Of a DNA stretch of 40,130 nt, positions 30,182-40,000 are shown piece by piece. The stretch is from a virus. Location of the stretch: IMG/VR virus record IMGVR_UViG_3300012001_000014, positions 703 through 40,832 of that record; one strand, given 5' to 3'. Position 1 is the stretch's first letter, and every line of letters starts with the position of its first letter. Below the pieces are notes generated by a model, which had not been told where the DNA came from, made no database searches, and saw nothing but the letters and a program-made list of their open reading frames with translations. The position numbers and the translations under genes were made by a program.

Positions 30182-30355
30182 GATTGATACTCCTTAGTTA
30201 ATTGATATAAATTACATATCAGCTAGTTTGGGGTATCCTTGGCTTCATATCTGACGGGTGCCTCTTACGAGATCGTCCAACAAAACATTAAAGGGGCCGT
30301 GCTTGCTGGTGTTACTAATTCAGCACGGTACCCCTTTTAAAATAAAATACAACTA
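30182..30355 (-). promoter_or_regulatory. Structured leader between scaffold and capsid genes
   Basis: This 174-base gap is the largest in the late arm. Bases 30288-30303 pair with 30322-30340: TTAAAGGGG with CCCCTTTTAA, and CCGTGCT (30297-30303) with AGCACGG (30322-30328), interrupted by a TA bulge. A further small stem (CTC-TTAC-GAG near 30262-30271) follows in the leader. No good sigma70 promoter was found on the minus strand. It is likely to be a processing site, partial terminator or stabilising 5' leader for capsid mRNA. Confidence 0.5.
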
Positions 30356-31363
30356 TTATTTCATTTTTTCTTGCACTGTTATTAGATCACGGTACCGAGC
30401 TTGATTCTTCTCGGCTAGTGGACCTTTCCAGTAGTCACTGGTTTTGTCGCCCATCATCTTAGTAAGACCTGCCAACTCTGTTTCAATCGCTGCTGCGGCA
30501 TTGGTACCAGAACCCGGTACGACGGTAGCCACCGGATTAACTTGTCGAGCTAAATCAGCCAACCAGCGCAAGGTATCTGGATGTGAACCTAATGGCGTGC
30601 CATCGGCCAAGCGTGCGCCCGCCAGTAAATCGGGTACGCTGCCGGGGGCTGTTTCAAGTAAGCCCTTAATCAAGCTCTTGTTGAGTTTAGTCTCTGGCCC
30701 CCAGACTTCGCGCAAGGCTTCTTCACCCGTTTCTTTGGCGTTGTAGTCTAACTGATTGCGTGCTTCGATTTGCTTTTCCTGCTCTTTGAAGTACCAAGCC
30801 AAGCTGCTCTTGACTTGCTCTGGGCTAAGATTAGCGTCCAGTGCATTTTTCAAGAAGTCATCGACGACTGGTTTATCGGCTTCGCCAATCACTAATCCGT
30901 CTGGTAGCTTCGTGTCGTAGTCTTCTGCCTTGGCTGGAATACCATTCTCAGTACGCCACTCAGCTAACTGCTCTGGGGTAGCGTCTTTAGGTAAGGCGCT
31001 CTTCATTGTGCCACTGGCGATTTTATTCTGCGCAGCGATCAGCGCCTCGGCCATTGAGTCTACTGAAGTATAACGCGCTAGGCGTTTTTCCAGTTTCTCG
31101 TCACCTTTTGCAATTCGGGTACGGATGGTGGCCCAGTCATCTACCGTAGCCACGACGTCATCATTACCGGTGTCTTCGTTTGTGGTAGCGGCCGTGGCCG
31201 TGGCTTCTGTGGTATTTGTTTCGGTACCTGCGGTATTTGTTTCAGTGGTAGCTGCTGCGGTATTGGTTGCCGTTGTCGTTGTCGTAGTTGCTGCGGTATT
31301 GGTTGCCGTTGTTGCGGGGGTATCGGTAGCTGTTGCTGCCGCGCCCGTGTTTTCGTCTGCCAT
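30356..31363 (-). CDS. Scaffolding protein
   Basis: The 335-residue protein lies between Bbp19-like and capsid genes, the usual scaffold position. Residues about 7-70 are a low-complexity Thr/Ala/Asn tract. The body is helical and highly charged (DEKLEKRLARYTSVDSMAEA, then TPEQLAEWRTENGIPAKAED, typical of podovirus scaffolds), and the C-terminus is Lys-rich (YRDLITVQEKMK), as needed to bind capsid shells. The N-terminal tract is encoded by short direct repeats (see 31254-31312). Confidence 0.8.
   Translation of the reverse strand: MADENTGAAATATDTPATTATNTAATTTTTTATNTAAATTETNTAGTETNTTEATATAATTNEDTGNDDVVATVDDWATIRTRIAKGDEKLEKRLARYTSVDSMAEALIAAQNKIASGTMKSALPKDATPEQLAEWRTENGIPAKAEDYDTKLPDGLVIGEADKPVVDDFLKNALDANLSPEQVKSSLAWYFKEQEKQIEARNQLDYNAKETGEEALREVWGPETKLNKSLIKGLLETAPGSVPDLLAGARLADGTPLGSHPDTLRWLADLARQVNPVATVVPGSGTNAAAAIETELAGLTKMMGDKTSDYWKGPLAEKNQARYRDLITVQEKMK
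31254..31312 (-). repeat. Direct repeat coding the scaffold Thr/Ala tract
   Basis: A 23-base unit at 31254-31276 recurs exactly at 31290-31312, 36 bases (12 codons) apart, in frame. Related shorter units (GGTATTTGTTTC) lie at about 31211 and 31232. The tract can grow or shrink by slippage without breaking the scaffold reading frame. Confidence 0.75.
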
Positions 31364-31386
31364 TTTTAATGCTCCTTGGTTGTGGT

Positions 31387-31683
31387 TTAATTATCTTTTA
31401 ATGCACTTAAATTAAGTGTTATCAACTTTACTATCTGCAAACCAACGCCACGTTTACCTGCGGCATAGGCACTTTCCATAGGGTCAGTCCTGAAGGTATT
31501 CTGGTAGGTTTCTGACGCTGAATAGATTATCCAGTTTATTGCGCGTTGTTGCTGCGCTGGGCTGGCCTCACCACGGACAAGGGCTTGTAAAGCCCCTGCG
31601 TCTGCGATCTCCCAGTCGGCTGGGTAATCCGCACTACGACGGATTACCCTTTTAGATGTAGCAACTCTTTTAGGCGTAGTCAC
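31387..31683 (-). CDS. Bbp19-like phage protein
   Basis: The 98-residue protein has a basic N-terminus and a helical core: QQQRAINWIIYSASETYQNT, then FRTDPMESAYAAGKRGVGLQ. The last motif (F-x-D-P-x-x-x-A-x-x-x-G-x-R) is typical of the Bbp19-like family in podoviruses, located between portal and scaffold. Its function is not known. It begins 3 bases after the portal stop. Confidence 0.75.
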   Translation of the reverse strand: MTTPKRVATSKRVIRRSADYPADWEIADAGALQALVRGEASPAQQQRAINWIIYSASETYQNTFRTDPMESAYAAGKRGVGLQIVKLITLNLSALKDN

Positions 31684-31686
31684 TAT

Positions 31687-33348
31687 TTACATCCCTTGAG
31701 TATTCTCTGTAAGGCTCGAAGGATTGCGACCACCTTGGGGTGCGCCTTCGTGTAAGGTCTTCACAACATCGGCTCCTTGTTGCATAGTTGAGAGCAATTG
31801 AGCGGATTGTTGCTGCTGTTTATCGGCATCAACAAGTTTTTGTACTTCACCCTCACTGCGTGTCCAAGCCGCAGGGACGCCTATCGACTTGAGTACGTCG
31901 CGTAAAGCTTTACTCGCGTCAATGATATGCACTGCCGTAGGGTCAACCTGCACAGTCTGTGCCAGCATTTGACCAGCTTCGATAAAACGTTGACCTTTCT
32001 CGCGCTCTACAGCATCGTGTAGTGGAGACTCAAAGGCAAATTCGATCTCTTTACCGCGTAGCTCGGTAGGCATGTCCATCGGTGAACCGAATGCGCCAGC
32101 CCGTAGCATTTTGTTAAAAGTAATTTCACAAAGAGGGGCGTTGTACTCAGTTTCCATTGGCTCAAACAAGGGCATGGCTTGACGGATATACTCCTGAATC
32201 CGCTGTCCGACTTCATAAGCCGTCATATCATTCCCTGCTTGAGGTAAAGCGATCTTATTTAGATAGAAAGCTTCAGCGATCATTTCACGGGTGTCCTTGG
32301 TCATTTCTAACCCAAGTGTAATGCCGCTCTTATCGTTGGTAATTGGCCGTAGTACCTCGCCAAGACGCTCGTCGTAATCACTATCTACAAAAGTTATACC
32401 ACCCGCATAGACATTGATATCACCCCTGATAGCTTCTTGAGTAGCCAATAGAGGTGGGCTGACGGCCTTTTCACCAGCTTCAAGCAATACGGCTGTCATG
32501 GCCTGTATCAAACGTGCGTCTGGCAATGCTGCTACCGTAGCGGGGGAATAGGCGTACTGAGAGCCTGAAACAGTCTGCCAGCGAGGTATTCCGTACTCCT
32601 GTTCGAATACTCCAACCTCTTCGATAATGGCTTTGTGATCAATGTCGATATAAACTGACTTGAATTTGGTCTTTACTTTAGCCCCGTACTCGCATTGGTC
32701 AGCGGGTAGGATTACGTGCCAGACATTAGTTTCAGCGTAGGGGTCTTTTTCAAGCTTGGTGATAATATCCGGGTGCAATTTGTCACGTCCGAATGTTGAA
32801 GCTAATAGCCGTGCGGATGGTTTCCAGCGCCGATAGACGGTTTCTACCCCACCCCCTTGGTCTTCTACCCAAGCCATATCCCGCAAGTGCCAGCACCGGT
32901 ATAGCATGCCCGTAGCTGTAGGGTTAAGCGTTGTCTGAATGGCGCATTGCCCGAAAGTAGCAAAATCGTGATCGCCCTCTTTAGTGGCCCGTACGAACTG
33001 GCTAGTCTTGTGATACATGGCCCGGCGCATACGGCCTTCAGCCCATTCAATCCATTGCCTTGCTTCGACACCAATGGTATCCCAATTGTCTGTCGTGCGT
33101 ATGTGGTACCAGTTTTTGCTTGACGGCCTGAGCATAGAACCAAATGCGTTACCAAGGTCGCGTCGTGCGAGTATCGGGTAGCTTGTCATCAAGTGATCGG
33201 CAAAGGTGTCGCCCATGTTGCGTGAAGCTGTGAAGTCAGCTCGCTCTGGGTAGAAGTTCTCAGCAAGCGCTTGCCATAACGTCATTAACGCCGTACGTTT
33301 ACTGAAGAGCTGTTCACCTTGTTGCTGAAGGTAGGTAGGTAAGTCCAC
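31687..33348 (-). CDS. Portal (head-tail connector) protein, T7 type
   Basis: The 553-residue protein starts with a helix (LPTYLQQQGEQLFSKRTALM), then NFYPERADFT and SYPILARRDLGNAFGSMLRPSSKNWY, the pattern of T7-type head-tail connectors. The middle carries WRRW-like YRRWKPSARLLASTFG, and the C-terminal part is Gln-rich (DADKQQQQSAQLLSTMQQG). It forms the ring for DNA packaging with the terminase and for tail attachment. Length agrees with the family. Confidence 0.9.
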   Translation of the reverse strand: MDLPTYLQQQGEQLFSKRTALMTLWQALAENFYPERADFTASRNMGDTFADHLMTSYPILARRDLGNAFGSMLRPSSKNWYHIRTTDNWDTIGVEARQWIEWAEGRMRRAMYHKTSQFVRATKEGDHDFATFGQCAIQTTLNPTATGMLYRCWHLRDMAWVEDQGGGVETVYRRWKPSARLLASTFGRDKLHPDIITKLEKDPYAETNVWHVILPADQCEYGAKVKTKFKSVYIDIDHKAIIEEVGVFEQEYGIPRWQTVSGSQYAYSPATVAALPDARLIQAMTAVLLEAGEKAVSPPLLATQEAIRGDINVYAGGITFVDSDYDERLGEVLRPITNDKSGITLGLEMTKDTREMIAEAFYLNKIALPQAGNDMTAYEVGQRIQEYIRQAMPLFEPMETEYNAPLCEITFNKMLRAGAFGSPMDMPTELRGKEIEFAFESPLHDAVEREKGQRFIEAGQMLAQTVQVDPTAVHIIDASKALRDVLKSIGVPAAWTRSEGEVQKLVDADKQQQQSAQLLSTMQQGADVVKTLHEGAPQGGRNPSSLTENTQGM

Positions 33349-33600
33349 TTAATTGCCACCTAATGTTTGGCTGTCACTAGTATCGCTGAGGATTGTGCTA
33401 GCTCGCCCACCTCGGGATTGTTGCGCTAGGAGCGCTTGGCGTTTTGCCGCTAGCGTTGCCTCAGAATCCTCGGTAGGCATTACCGTAGGTGTCGAAACCT
33501 GCGGCGCATACTGTTTAGGGGTATCCGGCCTGTTCATCATGCCACCGATTACTGAAACACCTGCGGCAATTAACGGTATAAAAGGGACTACTGCGGCCAT
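33349..33600 (-). CDS. Small protein with RGG-AST-LSD C-terminal motif (1 of 3)
   Basis: The 83-residue protein has a hydrophobic N-terminus (AAVVPFIPLIAAGVSVIGGMM, one likely membrane or buried segment), a Pro/Thr linker, and a C-terminus AQQSRGGRASTILSDTSDSQ followed by TLGGN. The ending matches those of the next two genes upstream. Its stop abuts the portal gene. Position between terminase and portal suggests a virion or packaging accessory, function unknown. Confidence 0.6.
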   Translation of the reverse strand: MAAVVPFIPLIAAGVSVIGGMMNRPDTPKQYAPQVSTPTVMPTEDSEATLAAKRQALLAQQSRGGRASTILSDTSDSQTLGGN

Positions 33601-33601
33601 A

Positions 33602-33781
33602 TCATCCTCCTAGCGTATCTGATAAAACTGTTGAAGCTACGCCGCCGCGTTGTTGCGCTGCGGCTTGCGATCTTTTCTTTGCCATGTCTGTTACTGTCGT
33701 GTCCTCGACAGGAATGACTTTTTGCGCTGGTATCGGCGCTTGTGCTTGTTGTTTTTGCCCACCACCAAACATGCCGCCCAT
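33602..33781 (-). CDS. Small protein with RGG-AST-LSD C-terminal motif (2 of 3)
   Basis: A short frame from ATG 33781 to TGA at 33604-33602 codes 59 residues. It begins MGGMFGGGQKQQAQAPIPAQ and ends QQRGGVASTVLSDTLGG, almost the same ending as its downstream neighbour. It lies 1 base from each flanking gene, and AGGAGG near its 3' end serves the next start. The repeated C-terminus argues strongly that it is real and paralogous. Confidence 0.65.
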   Translation of the reverse strand: MGGMFGGGQKQQAQAPIPAQKVIPVEDTTVTDMAKKRSQAAAQQRGGVASTVLSDTLGG

Positions 33782-33782
33782 A

Positions 33783-34139
33783 TCAGCCTCCTAGTACACC
33801 AGAAGACGCCACAGCGCCACGTTGTTTTCTTTTGTTCATTACATCACTCAGGATAGAGTCTAAACCTTCTGAGTCTGCTGTTGTATCAAGTCCTAAGTCT
33901 TTACGTATCTTTGCATTGGTCGGTGCGTCGGTGGAAGGTGTTGTGGCGATTGGCGTAGAGGCCCCGACTGTCATACCACTCAAGCCTAAATCTGGCCCTG
34001 CATTGCCTCCCCCTACAGTAATCGCTGGACCTTTATTCGTACCTAATACCGAGCCAAGTACAGAATTAGGTGGAGCTACGTATCCGGGGTCACCCGGTTT
34101 TTTTTGTACTTTACTGCTCGCGCTTACCGTTGTAAACAT
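33783..34139 (-). CDS. Small protein with degenerate RGG-AST C-terminal motif (3 of 3)
   Basis: The 118-residue protein is Gly/Pro/Thr-rich in its first 75 residues and has a charged helix (LDSILSDVMNKRK) before a C-terminus QRGAVASSGVLGG that is a degenerate form of the ending shared by the two genes downstream. Its ATG (34139) shares a base with the terminase stop. Function is unknown; a small virion or packaging factor is possible. Confidence 0.6.
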   Translation of the reverse strand: MFTTVSASSKVQKKPGDPGYVAPPNSVLGSVLGTNKGPAITVGGGNAGPDLGLSGMTVGASTPIATTPSTDAPTNAKIRKDLGLDTTADSEGLDSILSDVMNKRKQRGAVASSGVLGG

Positions 34140-36727
34140 TATTTTCTCCCAACCCTGCCTAAGTTAACCTTCGGTACACTATGCTTATTTTTCCAACCAC
34201 CCTGCACATTCGCTTGTTTTAGTCCATCCCACCAAGCCATTACCACTGCGTCACCCTTATCCGGTGATCGGCCTAAACGTTTAACCAAGTCGGCCTTTGG
34301 CTCAACCTGTATACCGTTAGGGCCTATCTTGTAGCTTGGTGCACATAAATCGGCCACTAGCTCGGGGTCTTCAGGCAACATTATCGGTGAACCTTGTTCT
34401 TGTGAAGGGTCCAGCGCTTCACGAAACCGCCAGTAAGCTTCAGCCCGTACATTAAAAAAAGTTATCTGCTTGTCTACGGTACGCCTATTGGATTGCTTAA
34501 CACCCATGTAACTCGCCGTATCAATACCATTTTCTTTTAGGTGCGCGTAAGCATCCCCACCCCAGCCACCCCCGATATCAATAATTACTTTGGCGCTATC
34601 TCGTCGGCTGGTAATTACCAGCCCCGCAACGGTCTTGCCATCCGGTGTGAGTTTACCTGCTACTACTTTGAGCGGAGCATACCAGCCGTCGTAGCGAATT
34701 GCAAGCACTGTATTATCGGAGTTACCACTCCACATTGTACTCCCGCCCCGACGGACCATTATCGTTTTTAATGGTGTAGATACACAGTACACCAAACCCT
34801 CATAGGGTACTCGTTGTACTTTTTCTTTGTCTATGTAAGCTTCTCGGCCTTGAGTTTCTGTAACGGTGTAGCAATCCTTTTTGCGGATTACTTTTCTGTT
34901 ACCTATACTGAATTCGCTACCCGCTAGGTGTACGCATTTTGCTTTACCACACCGTCCGAGTTTGCTTAATACTTCTTGTATGTCATCTACCAGTAGTTTG
35001 CTCGTCGTAGTGTAACTACTGGTACCACCCCTGTTTATCGAGCCATCACCTAAACGATACTCTTCAAGGAAAGCTTCAAGTACTTCTGGTGGGGCTTCTT
35101 TTATCTCCCTTGGTATTTTTTTGTTAGCCGCATGTACACCGCAATTAACTGCTAACCATTCACCTATAGTATTGTTCGATAATTCCCACCCGCTCCTACT
35201 TTTTGTTTCGCGCGCTACTAACCCCATACGTTTTAGTAACACACCTATCCGGTCGTATTTATACCCCTTATTTTGTGAGATATTTATGCGCCATCTACCG
35301 TTAGCTCTAACCTCTTTAAAAGTGCATCCTTCGGATACAAACCAGCCTAAAAATCTAGCCCAGTCCTCGAAGGTAAAAGAATACTCTTTATCCCTGCTAC
35401 CCCCGTTGGGCATTATTAAGCTGGTTTTAAAACTTTTCGTAACGGGCGTACTACCTACCCACGTATTCGTCCTTTTTGAATTAAAATACCTAGGCAGGGC
35501 ATCGTACCGCTGCACGCTATAGGCCGTAGCTTTTGGACTCTTAGCTAAAAGATTATGGTTATCAGTGATAGCAAAATTTATTCCCCTAGCAGGTTCGTAC
35601 ACATTTAGTTCGCCCTTAAAAGGGTAAGCGTGTAGATGTGTAATACCACCCCACTTGGCTATTTCACCATCTAGCGTAAGGACTTTTTCCGCACCAGTTA
35701 AGGCACTAAATAATTTCCACCCATCATCGGTGAGTATTTCTGTCTTGTCGTCAAAACAACCACCTTGTGCCACGTCCACACCAATAGCACACATCGGTAC
35801 ATTAACAGGCGGCACGCTTTTCCAGCGCTTTTGCGCCTCGCGCACCCAACTTGTAGGAATGGTTTGGAAAGCATTATCCGCTAGACCGGCGGTAAAACTA
35901 CCGTCACGGTAAGCTGCGCGATACTCGGCTGGAAGGCCATCTAACGTAGCCCCATAATTCGTTGCTGCGAGGTCGGGATTGTCTGATAACTTGGCGGGGA
36001 TGAAAGTCCTAGACCGCGCGTAGACTTCTTCATCATTGACGATATGTGGGCCTCTGCCATCTACTTCAACCTCTTTACCATCGTCGCCCGTGGTATACCA
36101 GCGGAGTTCACCATACTGAGCAGGGTTAGGGTGCGTTGGGTCTAACCATGCGCCCCAGCGTTTCAACACCCATAGGCCTTCTGGTTGTGTTGGGGGATTA
36201 CCTGCGGCTACTATACGGCAACGTTGATTGATATCTACCGAACGATTCCAGCCGATGATAAAGGTGTACTGGCTTTCGGTAAAGTCACTGACTTCGTCAA
36301 AGCAGTATAGATCTTTAGGGTGCCCTTTACGTTTTTGCTTATCCTCTTCAAGCTGGCAACCACCAAGCTCAACTAACCGTCCATCTGATATGCGCCACAT
36401 ACCGTGTTGCGCGCTCCACCCGTCACGTGTGCCGAGGATACTAGCCATGCGCTCCACTAACCCGTCGACTTCTTTATTGGTGCGCCGCAGTATAAGCGAG
36501 TTTTGGTGCGCAGTAATCGCCAAGCCTATCTCAAGGTCGGTCTTGCCTCCACCCGCTTGGCCGCCGTAGAATATTTCGTCAGCTTCAGAAAAATAGGCCT
36601 CTATCTGAGGCCCGGGGTTAGGTACCCATTTCATGCTTTTGGTAGAATCCAAGGCGACCTTTGTGAGTTCGCCTTGGGCTTCTGGTGACAGGCTCGTGAG
36701 TTGAGCCAGTATTTCGTTTAAATTCAT
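34139..36727 (-). CDS. Terminase large subunit, interrupted by an intein
   Basis: The 862-residue precursor carries terminase residues 1-323 and 670-862, joining to a 516-residue mature enzyme. The ATPase shows Walker A YGGQAGGGKT (54-63, K62), Walker B with D144-E145 in YCFDEVSDF, and a coupling-type AAGNPP. The nuclease domain begins CAIGVDVAQGG (D318, first RNase H-like acidic residue), where the intein is inserted, and resumes SDNTVLAIRYDG with later acidic residues. It cuts and pumps DNA into the prohead through the portal. Activity requires protein splicing. The start overlaps the upstream gene by ATGA. Confidence 0.93.
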   Translation of the reverse strand: MNLNEILAQLTSLSPEAQGELTKVALDSTKSMKWVPNPGPQIEAYFSEADEIFYGGQAGGGKTDLEIGLAITAHQNSLILRRTNKEVDGLVERMASILGTRDGWSAQHGMWRISDGRLVELGGCQLEEDKQKRKGHPKDLYCFDEVSDFTESQYTFIIGWNRSVDINQRCRIVAAGNPPTQPEGLWVLKRWGAWLDPTHPNPAQYGELRWYTTGDDGKEVEVDGRGPHIVNDEEVYARSRTFIPAKLSDNPDLAATNYGATLDGLPAEYRAAYRDGSFTAGLADNAFQTIPTSWVREAQKRWKSVPPVNVPMCAIGVDVAQGGCFDDKTEILTDDGWKLFSALTGAEKVLTLDGEIAKWGGITHLHAYPFKGELNVYEPARGINFAITDNHNLLAKSPKATAYSVQRYDALPRYFNSKRTNTWVGSTPVTKSFKTSLIMPNGGSRDKEYSFTFEDWARFLGWFVSEGCTFKEVRANGRWRINISQNKGYKYDRIGVLLKRMGLVARETKSRSGWELSNNTIGEWLAVNCGVHAANKKIPREIKEAPPEVLEAFLEEYRLGDGSINRGGTSSYTTTSKLLVDDIQEVLSKLGRCGKAKCVHLAGSEFSIGNRKVIRKKDCYTVTETQGREAYIDKEKVQRVPYEGLVYCVSTPLKTIMVRRGGSTMWSGNSDNTVLAIRYDGWYAPLKVVAGKLTPDGKTVAGLVITSRRDSAKVIIDIGGGWGGDAYAHLKENGIDTASYMGVKQSNRRTVDKQITFFNVRAEAYWRFREALDPSQEQGSPIMLPEDPELVADLCAPSYKIGPNGIQVEPKADLVKRLGRSPDKGDAVVMAWWDGLKQANVQGGWKNKHSVPKVNLGRVGRK
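34721..35758 (-). mobile_element. LAGLIDADG homing-endonuclease intein in the terminase
   Basis: The element is 346 residues, from Cys1 (TGT at 35756-35758) to Asn346 (34721-34723), followed by Ser+1 of the C-extein. Block A is CFDDKTEILT; block B has T65-x-x-H68 in FAITDNHNLL; block F is VYCVSTP (323-329); block G is MWSGN. The usual penultimate His is Gly345, as in many phage inteins ending GN-S. The endonuclease has both LAGLIDADG helices: FLGWFVSEG (E143) and FLEEYRLGDG (D238), so it looks active. AT-rich patches suggest a separate origin. Boundaries are inferred from motifs. Confidence 0.92.
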
Positions 36728-36996
36728 TGGGGAAAGCCAGTGAATACCGTTGGTGCGACGGCATAAGTAAGCTTTATGTAGTCGTTAGGAGCGAGCAACA
36801 CGCTACCCGCTATTAGTCCAAGGATAAAATACGCGGCATTATCGCGGCTTACTGAAATTACCGTTACCGTGCCGCCGCTAATAACCAGCAATATAGGAAA
36901 GCCCGTAGTGTTTTGCCATGCCACTGTAGAAGCCGGCGGGGTAATAACTGCGGGTGCTGCTGCTGCATTACTATTGCCGCTTTGTCTCCAAGGCAT
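36724..36996 (-). CDS. Small beta-rich protein between spike and terminase, 90 aa
   Basis: The 90-residue protein has an Ala/Pro N-terminal stretch and strand-like hydrophobic segments (TGFPILLVISGGTVTVISVS, FILGLIAGSVLLAPNDYIKL). This looks like a small virion attachment or fibre-cap domain rather than a membrane protein. It lies 10 bases after the spike stop and overlaps the terminase start by ATGA. No family is recognised. Confidence 0.55.
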   Translation of the reverse strand: MPWRQSGNSNAAAAPAVITPPASTVAWQNTTGFPILLVISGGTVTVISVSRDNAAYFILGLIAGSVLLAPNDYIKLTYAVAPTVFTGFPQ

Positions 36997-37006
36997 TGTA
37001 TCTCCC

Positions 37007-40000
37007 TTAAACTGCTACATCTACATTAAATACCGCTGAAGCCGGATTTACCGCGCCGACGGTGCAATTAGTACACCGTACAGTTACCGAAGCGCCTCCC
37101 GAAGTTACGAAGGCCGTGTATGATATACCTGCGCTTATCGCGGCTATCTTTACGCCCACGATACATTGGGCACCATCCCTGAAGGTTACGTTTGTCGGGG
37201 CTGCGATAGTAAGATCAGAGGTAGTATTCGCGGCTACGCTAGGGAAGTCTAATGTTGCACTTACCGTGTAGTATTCGCGAACAGAAGCCCAAGTACTCGG
37301 CATGAATGTCATCGTAACTGCTGTGACATTGGTCAGACATGGTAGGTCTGCGCCTGTTACCGCGTTGCCTAGTACGAAAGTGGGAGTAGCACTTAGATTG
37401 TCTACTGACTTAATTACCCCCACTAAGGCTGCCGCGGCGGCCCCCGCACCGGGTATACTTACCGCGGTACCTATTCCTACATTTAACCCTGACACCGTTG
37501 ATAGTGTAAAAGTAGCTCCTGCTCCGGTAGTACCTGTCACAGTACCCGCGCTAGTGGCACCAGTACCTTTACACCAACCCGTAGTAGCCTGAGTAGCTGC
37601 ATAAAAGGCCACACCGGTATCTGAAGAGGCAAGCAAGTCACCATTCTTAGAGATAGAACTAGATTGTTGCGCTGCTGCTAATAAACCGGATTGTCGCCCT
37701 TGGCTAGCTGACTGTGCCATACCATCCAGACGGTAGGGTGTGGCTGCTGTAGAAGCGTTCTTGCCGCCTTTTACCTGCGCCAGCCATTGCCTGTTACCAT
37801 TCGTACCAATCGGTACGGTCATACTGCGTGCGGTACCATTGTCGTTGTTATACGCTGAACCCATACCTTGCAGTATGCAGTTTTCAAAGTCTGGTGCCAA
37901 GTCAGCATTACCACGATTGGCTACAATGCGGTACATTTCGCCCTTGATACCTACAGCCACATCCAGTGCCATGTCCTTGATAGATACCCCAATACCATTA
38001 GGCCCGATCACGGAGGGGTTGGAGCCGCATTCAACACGTACCACAGCGATCTTTGAGCTACCGAACACCGTATCACGCGCCATAGCTCCGTTAATCTCGA
38101 AGCGGTTGCCGTCAATGACGATAGCGCCTTCGTAGGAGATATAGCTAAAGTCTGCGTACAAGAATCCTAAGCCACCACAAGCAACGCTGTTAATGGTCTC
38201 TGCTGTAGCTGCGCCGCCCATATTCCAAGTACTACCGGCAATTTGCAAGCCCCCGATACCGAGTGAACCGATCTGGTGATCGTAGACCATCGTAATATTA
38301 CCTGTACCTGCGCTAGTGATATTTATCGCTGTACCTGCAATCGCGTTGGCTGGGGTAGTAGCGAACTGGCATGTCTGCGCATCTACATAAATCGGGAAGT
38401 AGGCAACACCAGCAACTAATCCGCCCGGCATTGTGCCGTCGGAGTATAAGAAGACCGCATGCAGACTACCCGCCCCGTTACCAGTTGTGCCTGTCATAGC
38501 TTCACTAGCAATCAGTTGGGATGCACTGACGGTGTAAGTGCCAATACCGCCACGACCTGTACCAAGTGCAGTAATCGTAGTACCACCCGTAATACCTGCA
38601 CCAGCTACGGTTTGCCCCACACACAGAGTGCCTGAAGTCATAGCCGTTACGGTCAGTACCGTACCCGCAGAACCGGAGCCATTATCTATTCCCGCGGTGT
38701 AGCTGGAGGGAGTGGTACCAACTGTAATCGGATTTTGTTGGCCGGAGCCGTACACAGTAGCCCGTGCTGACTCAAGGGTAGGACTAGCCACAATGATGTT
38801 CTTGTCATTGGTATAGGTGAAAGTATCTGCTGCTGCACTAACTGAAGCCACGTTGAAAGCAGCCATGAAAGAAGCTATTACAATGTTACCTGTGCTAGTG
38901 ACGGTGTAAGTAATCGGACTCGTACCTGCGATTGCATTTGCTTGGGTACGATACAAGACCAAGTTATTCTGGTCAGTACCTTTACCCGCAAAGTACATCC
39001 CGCCGCCTTGAGTATCAAGCAGAGCTGCGCCACCATCACCGACGGTGGGCATTACCCCGGCTGCGGCGTTCCACATCAGTATCGCGGTACCGAAGGGTAG
39101 AGTAGGGAACTGTACGTTAGAACTGTTACCGATAGGTATCACACCCGTTGCGCCATTAGCGATAGCTGTAGTAAACATCGCTGGGGTAATAGTAGCAAAA
39201 GTTTTGTTAGCAACCGTAGTCGAACCCCGCACACGCATGGCGTATCCACCGATAGAATCAGCCCTGAAGCGGTTCATCTTGAGGTTCAAGTAGTACGGGA
39301 TAGAGAAGCCGTCGCATTTTTGCGCACCACCCGTGCCGGTAGATGTACCCGCTACTGTTAACTCGTCAAAGTCTGTCTGGTTATCTATCGAAGTATCGAA
39401 GTACATGATCGCGGGGAAAGTGTTATTACCCGCTTTCAAGTTAATTCTGTGTATGCCACCCCATGGTACCGCGGTAAGGTATACACCACCCGTCCAGTAA
39501 ATCAGTGGTTTGAAGTTGCCATCCGCATGAATCCAACGGCATGAGCCAGAGGTCGAGCCACTAAAGATAATGGTATTGTTAGGTAACTTATGACCGTTGG
39601 AGTAGTAGTTACCGTCGGCAAAGTCAAGGATGTAAGTTTCTGTACCCGCAGTATGTGGCAAGCTGCTACCAGTCAGATACGCAATCGCAGCATCAATGGC
39701 CGTTGTGTTAGTTGTCGCATCACCTGACGAGTTAGAAGCTTTTGCACCCCAAGCCCTTACAGGGAATCGTACCAATGAAGACCAAATTCGTATAAACCGC
39801 CCTGAGCCAGCTGTAGGTTGTATTACCGCGCCACCATCGTCTGCTGTAGACGAACCGGATTTGTAGTAGAAACCGCCACCACCACCGTCGTTATCTGCGT
39901 AGTACCCACGAACGAAGAGCGCTTGGCCGTCTGTTAGTGTCGCTACGTTTAAAGCTTTTAGCGCTGCGATAGTGGCTACCGTAATATCCGAAGCACCACC

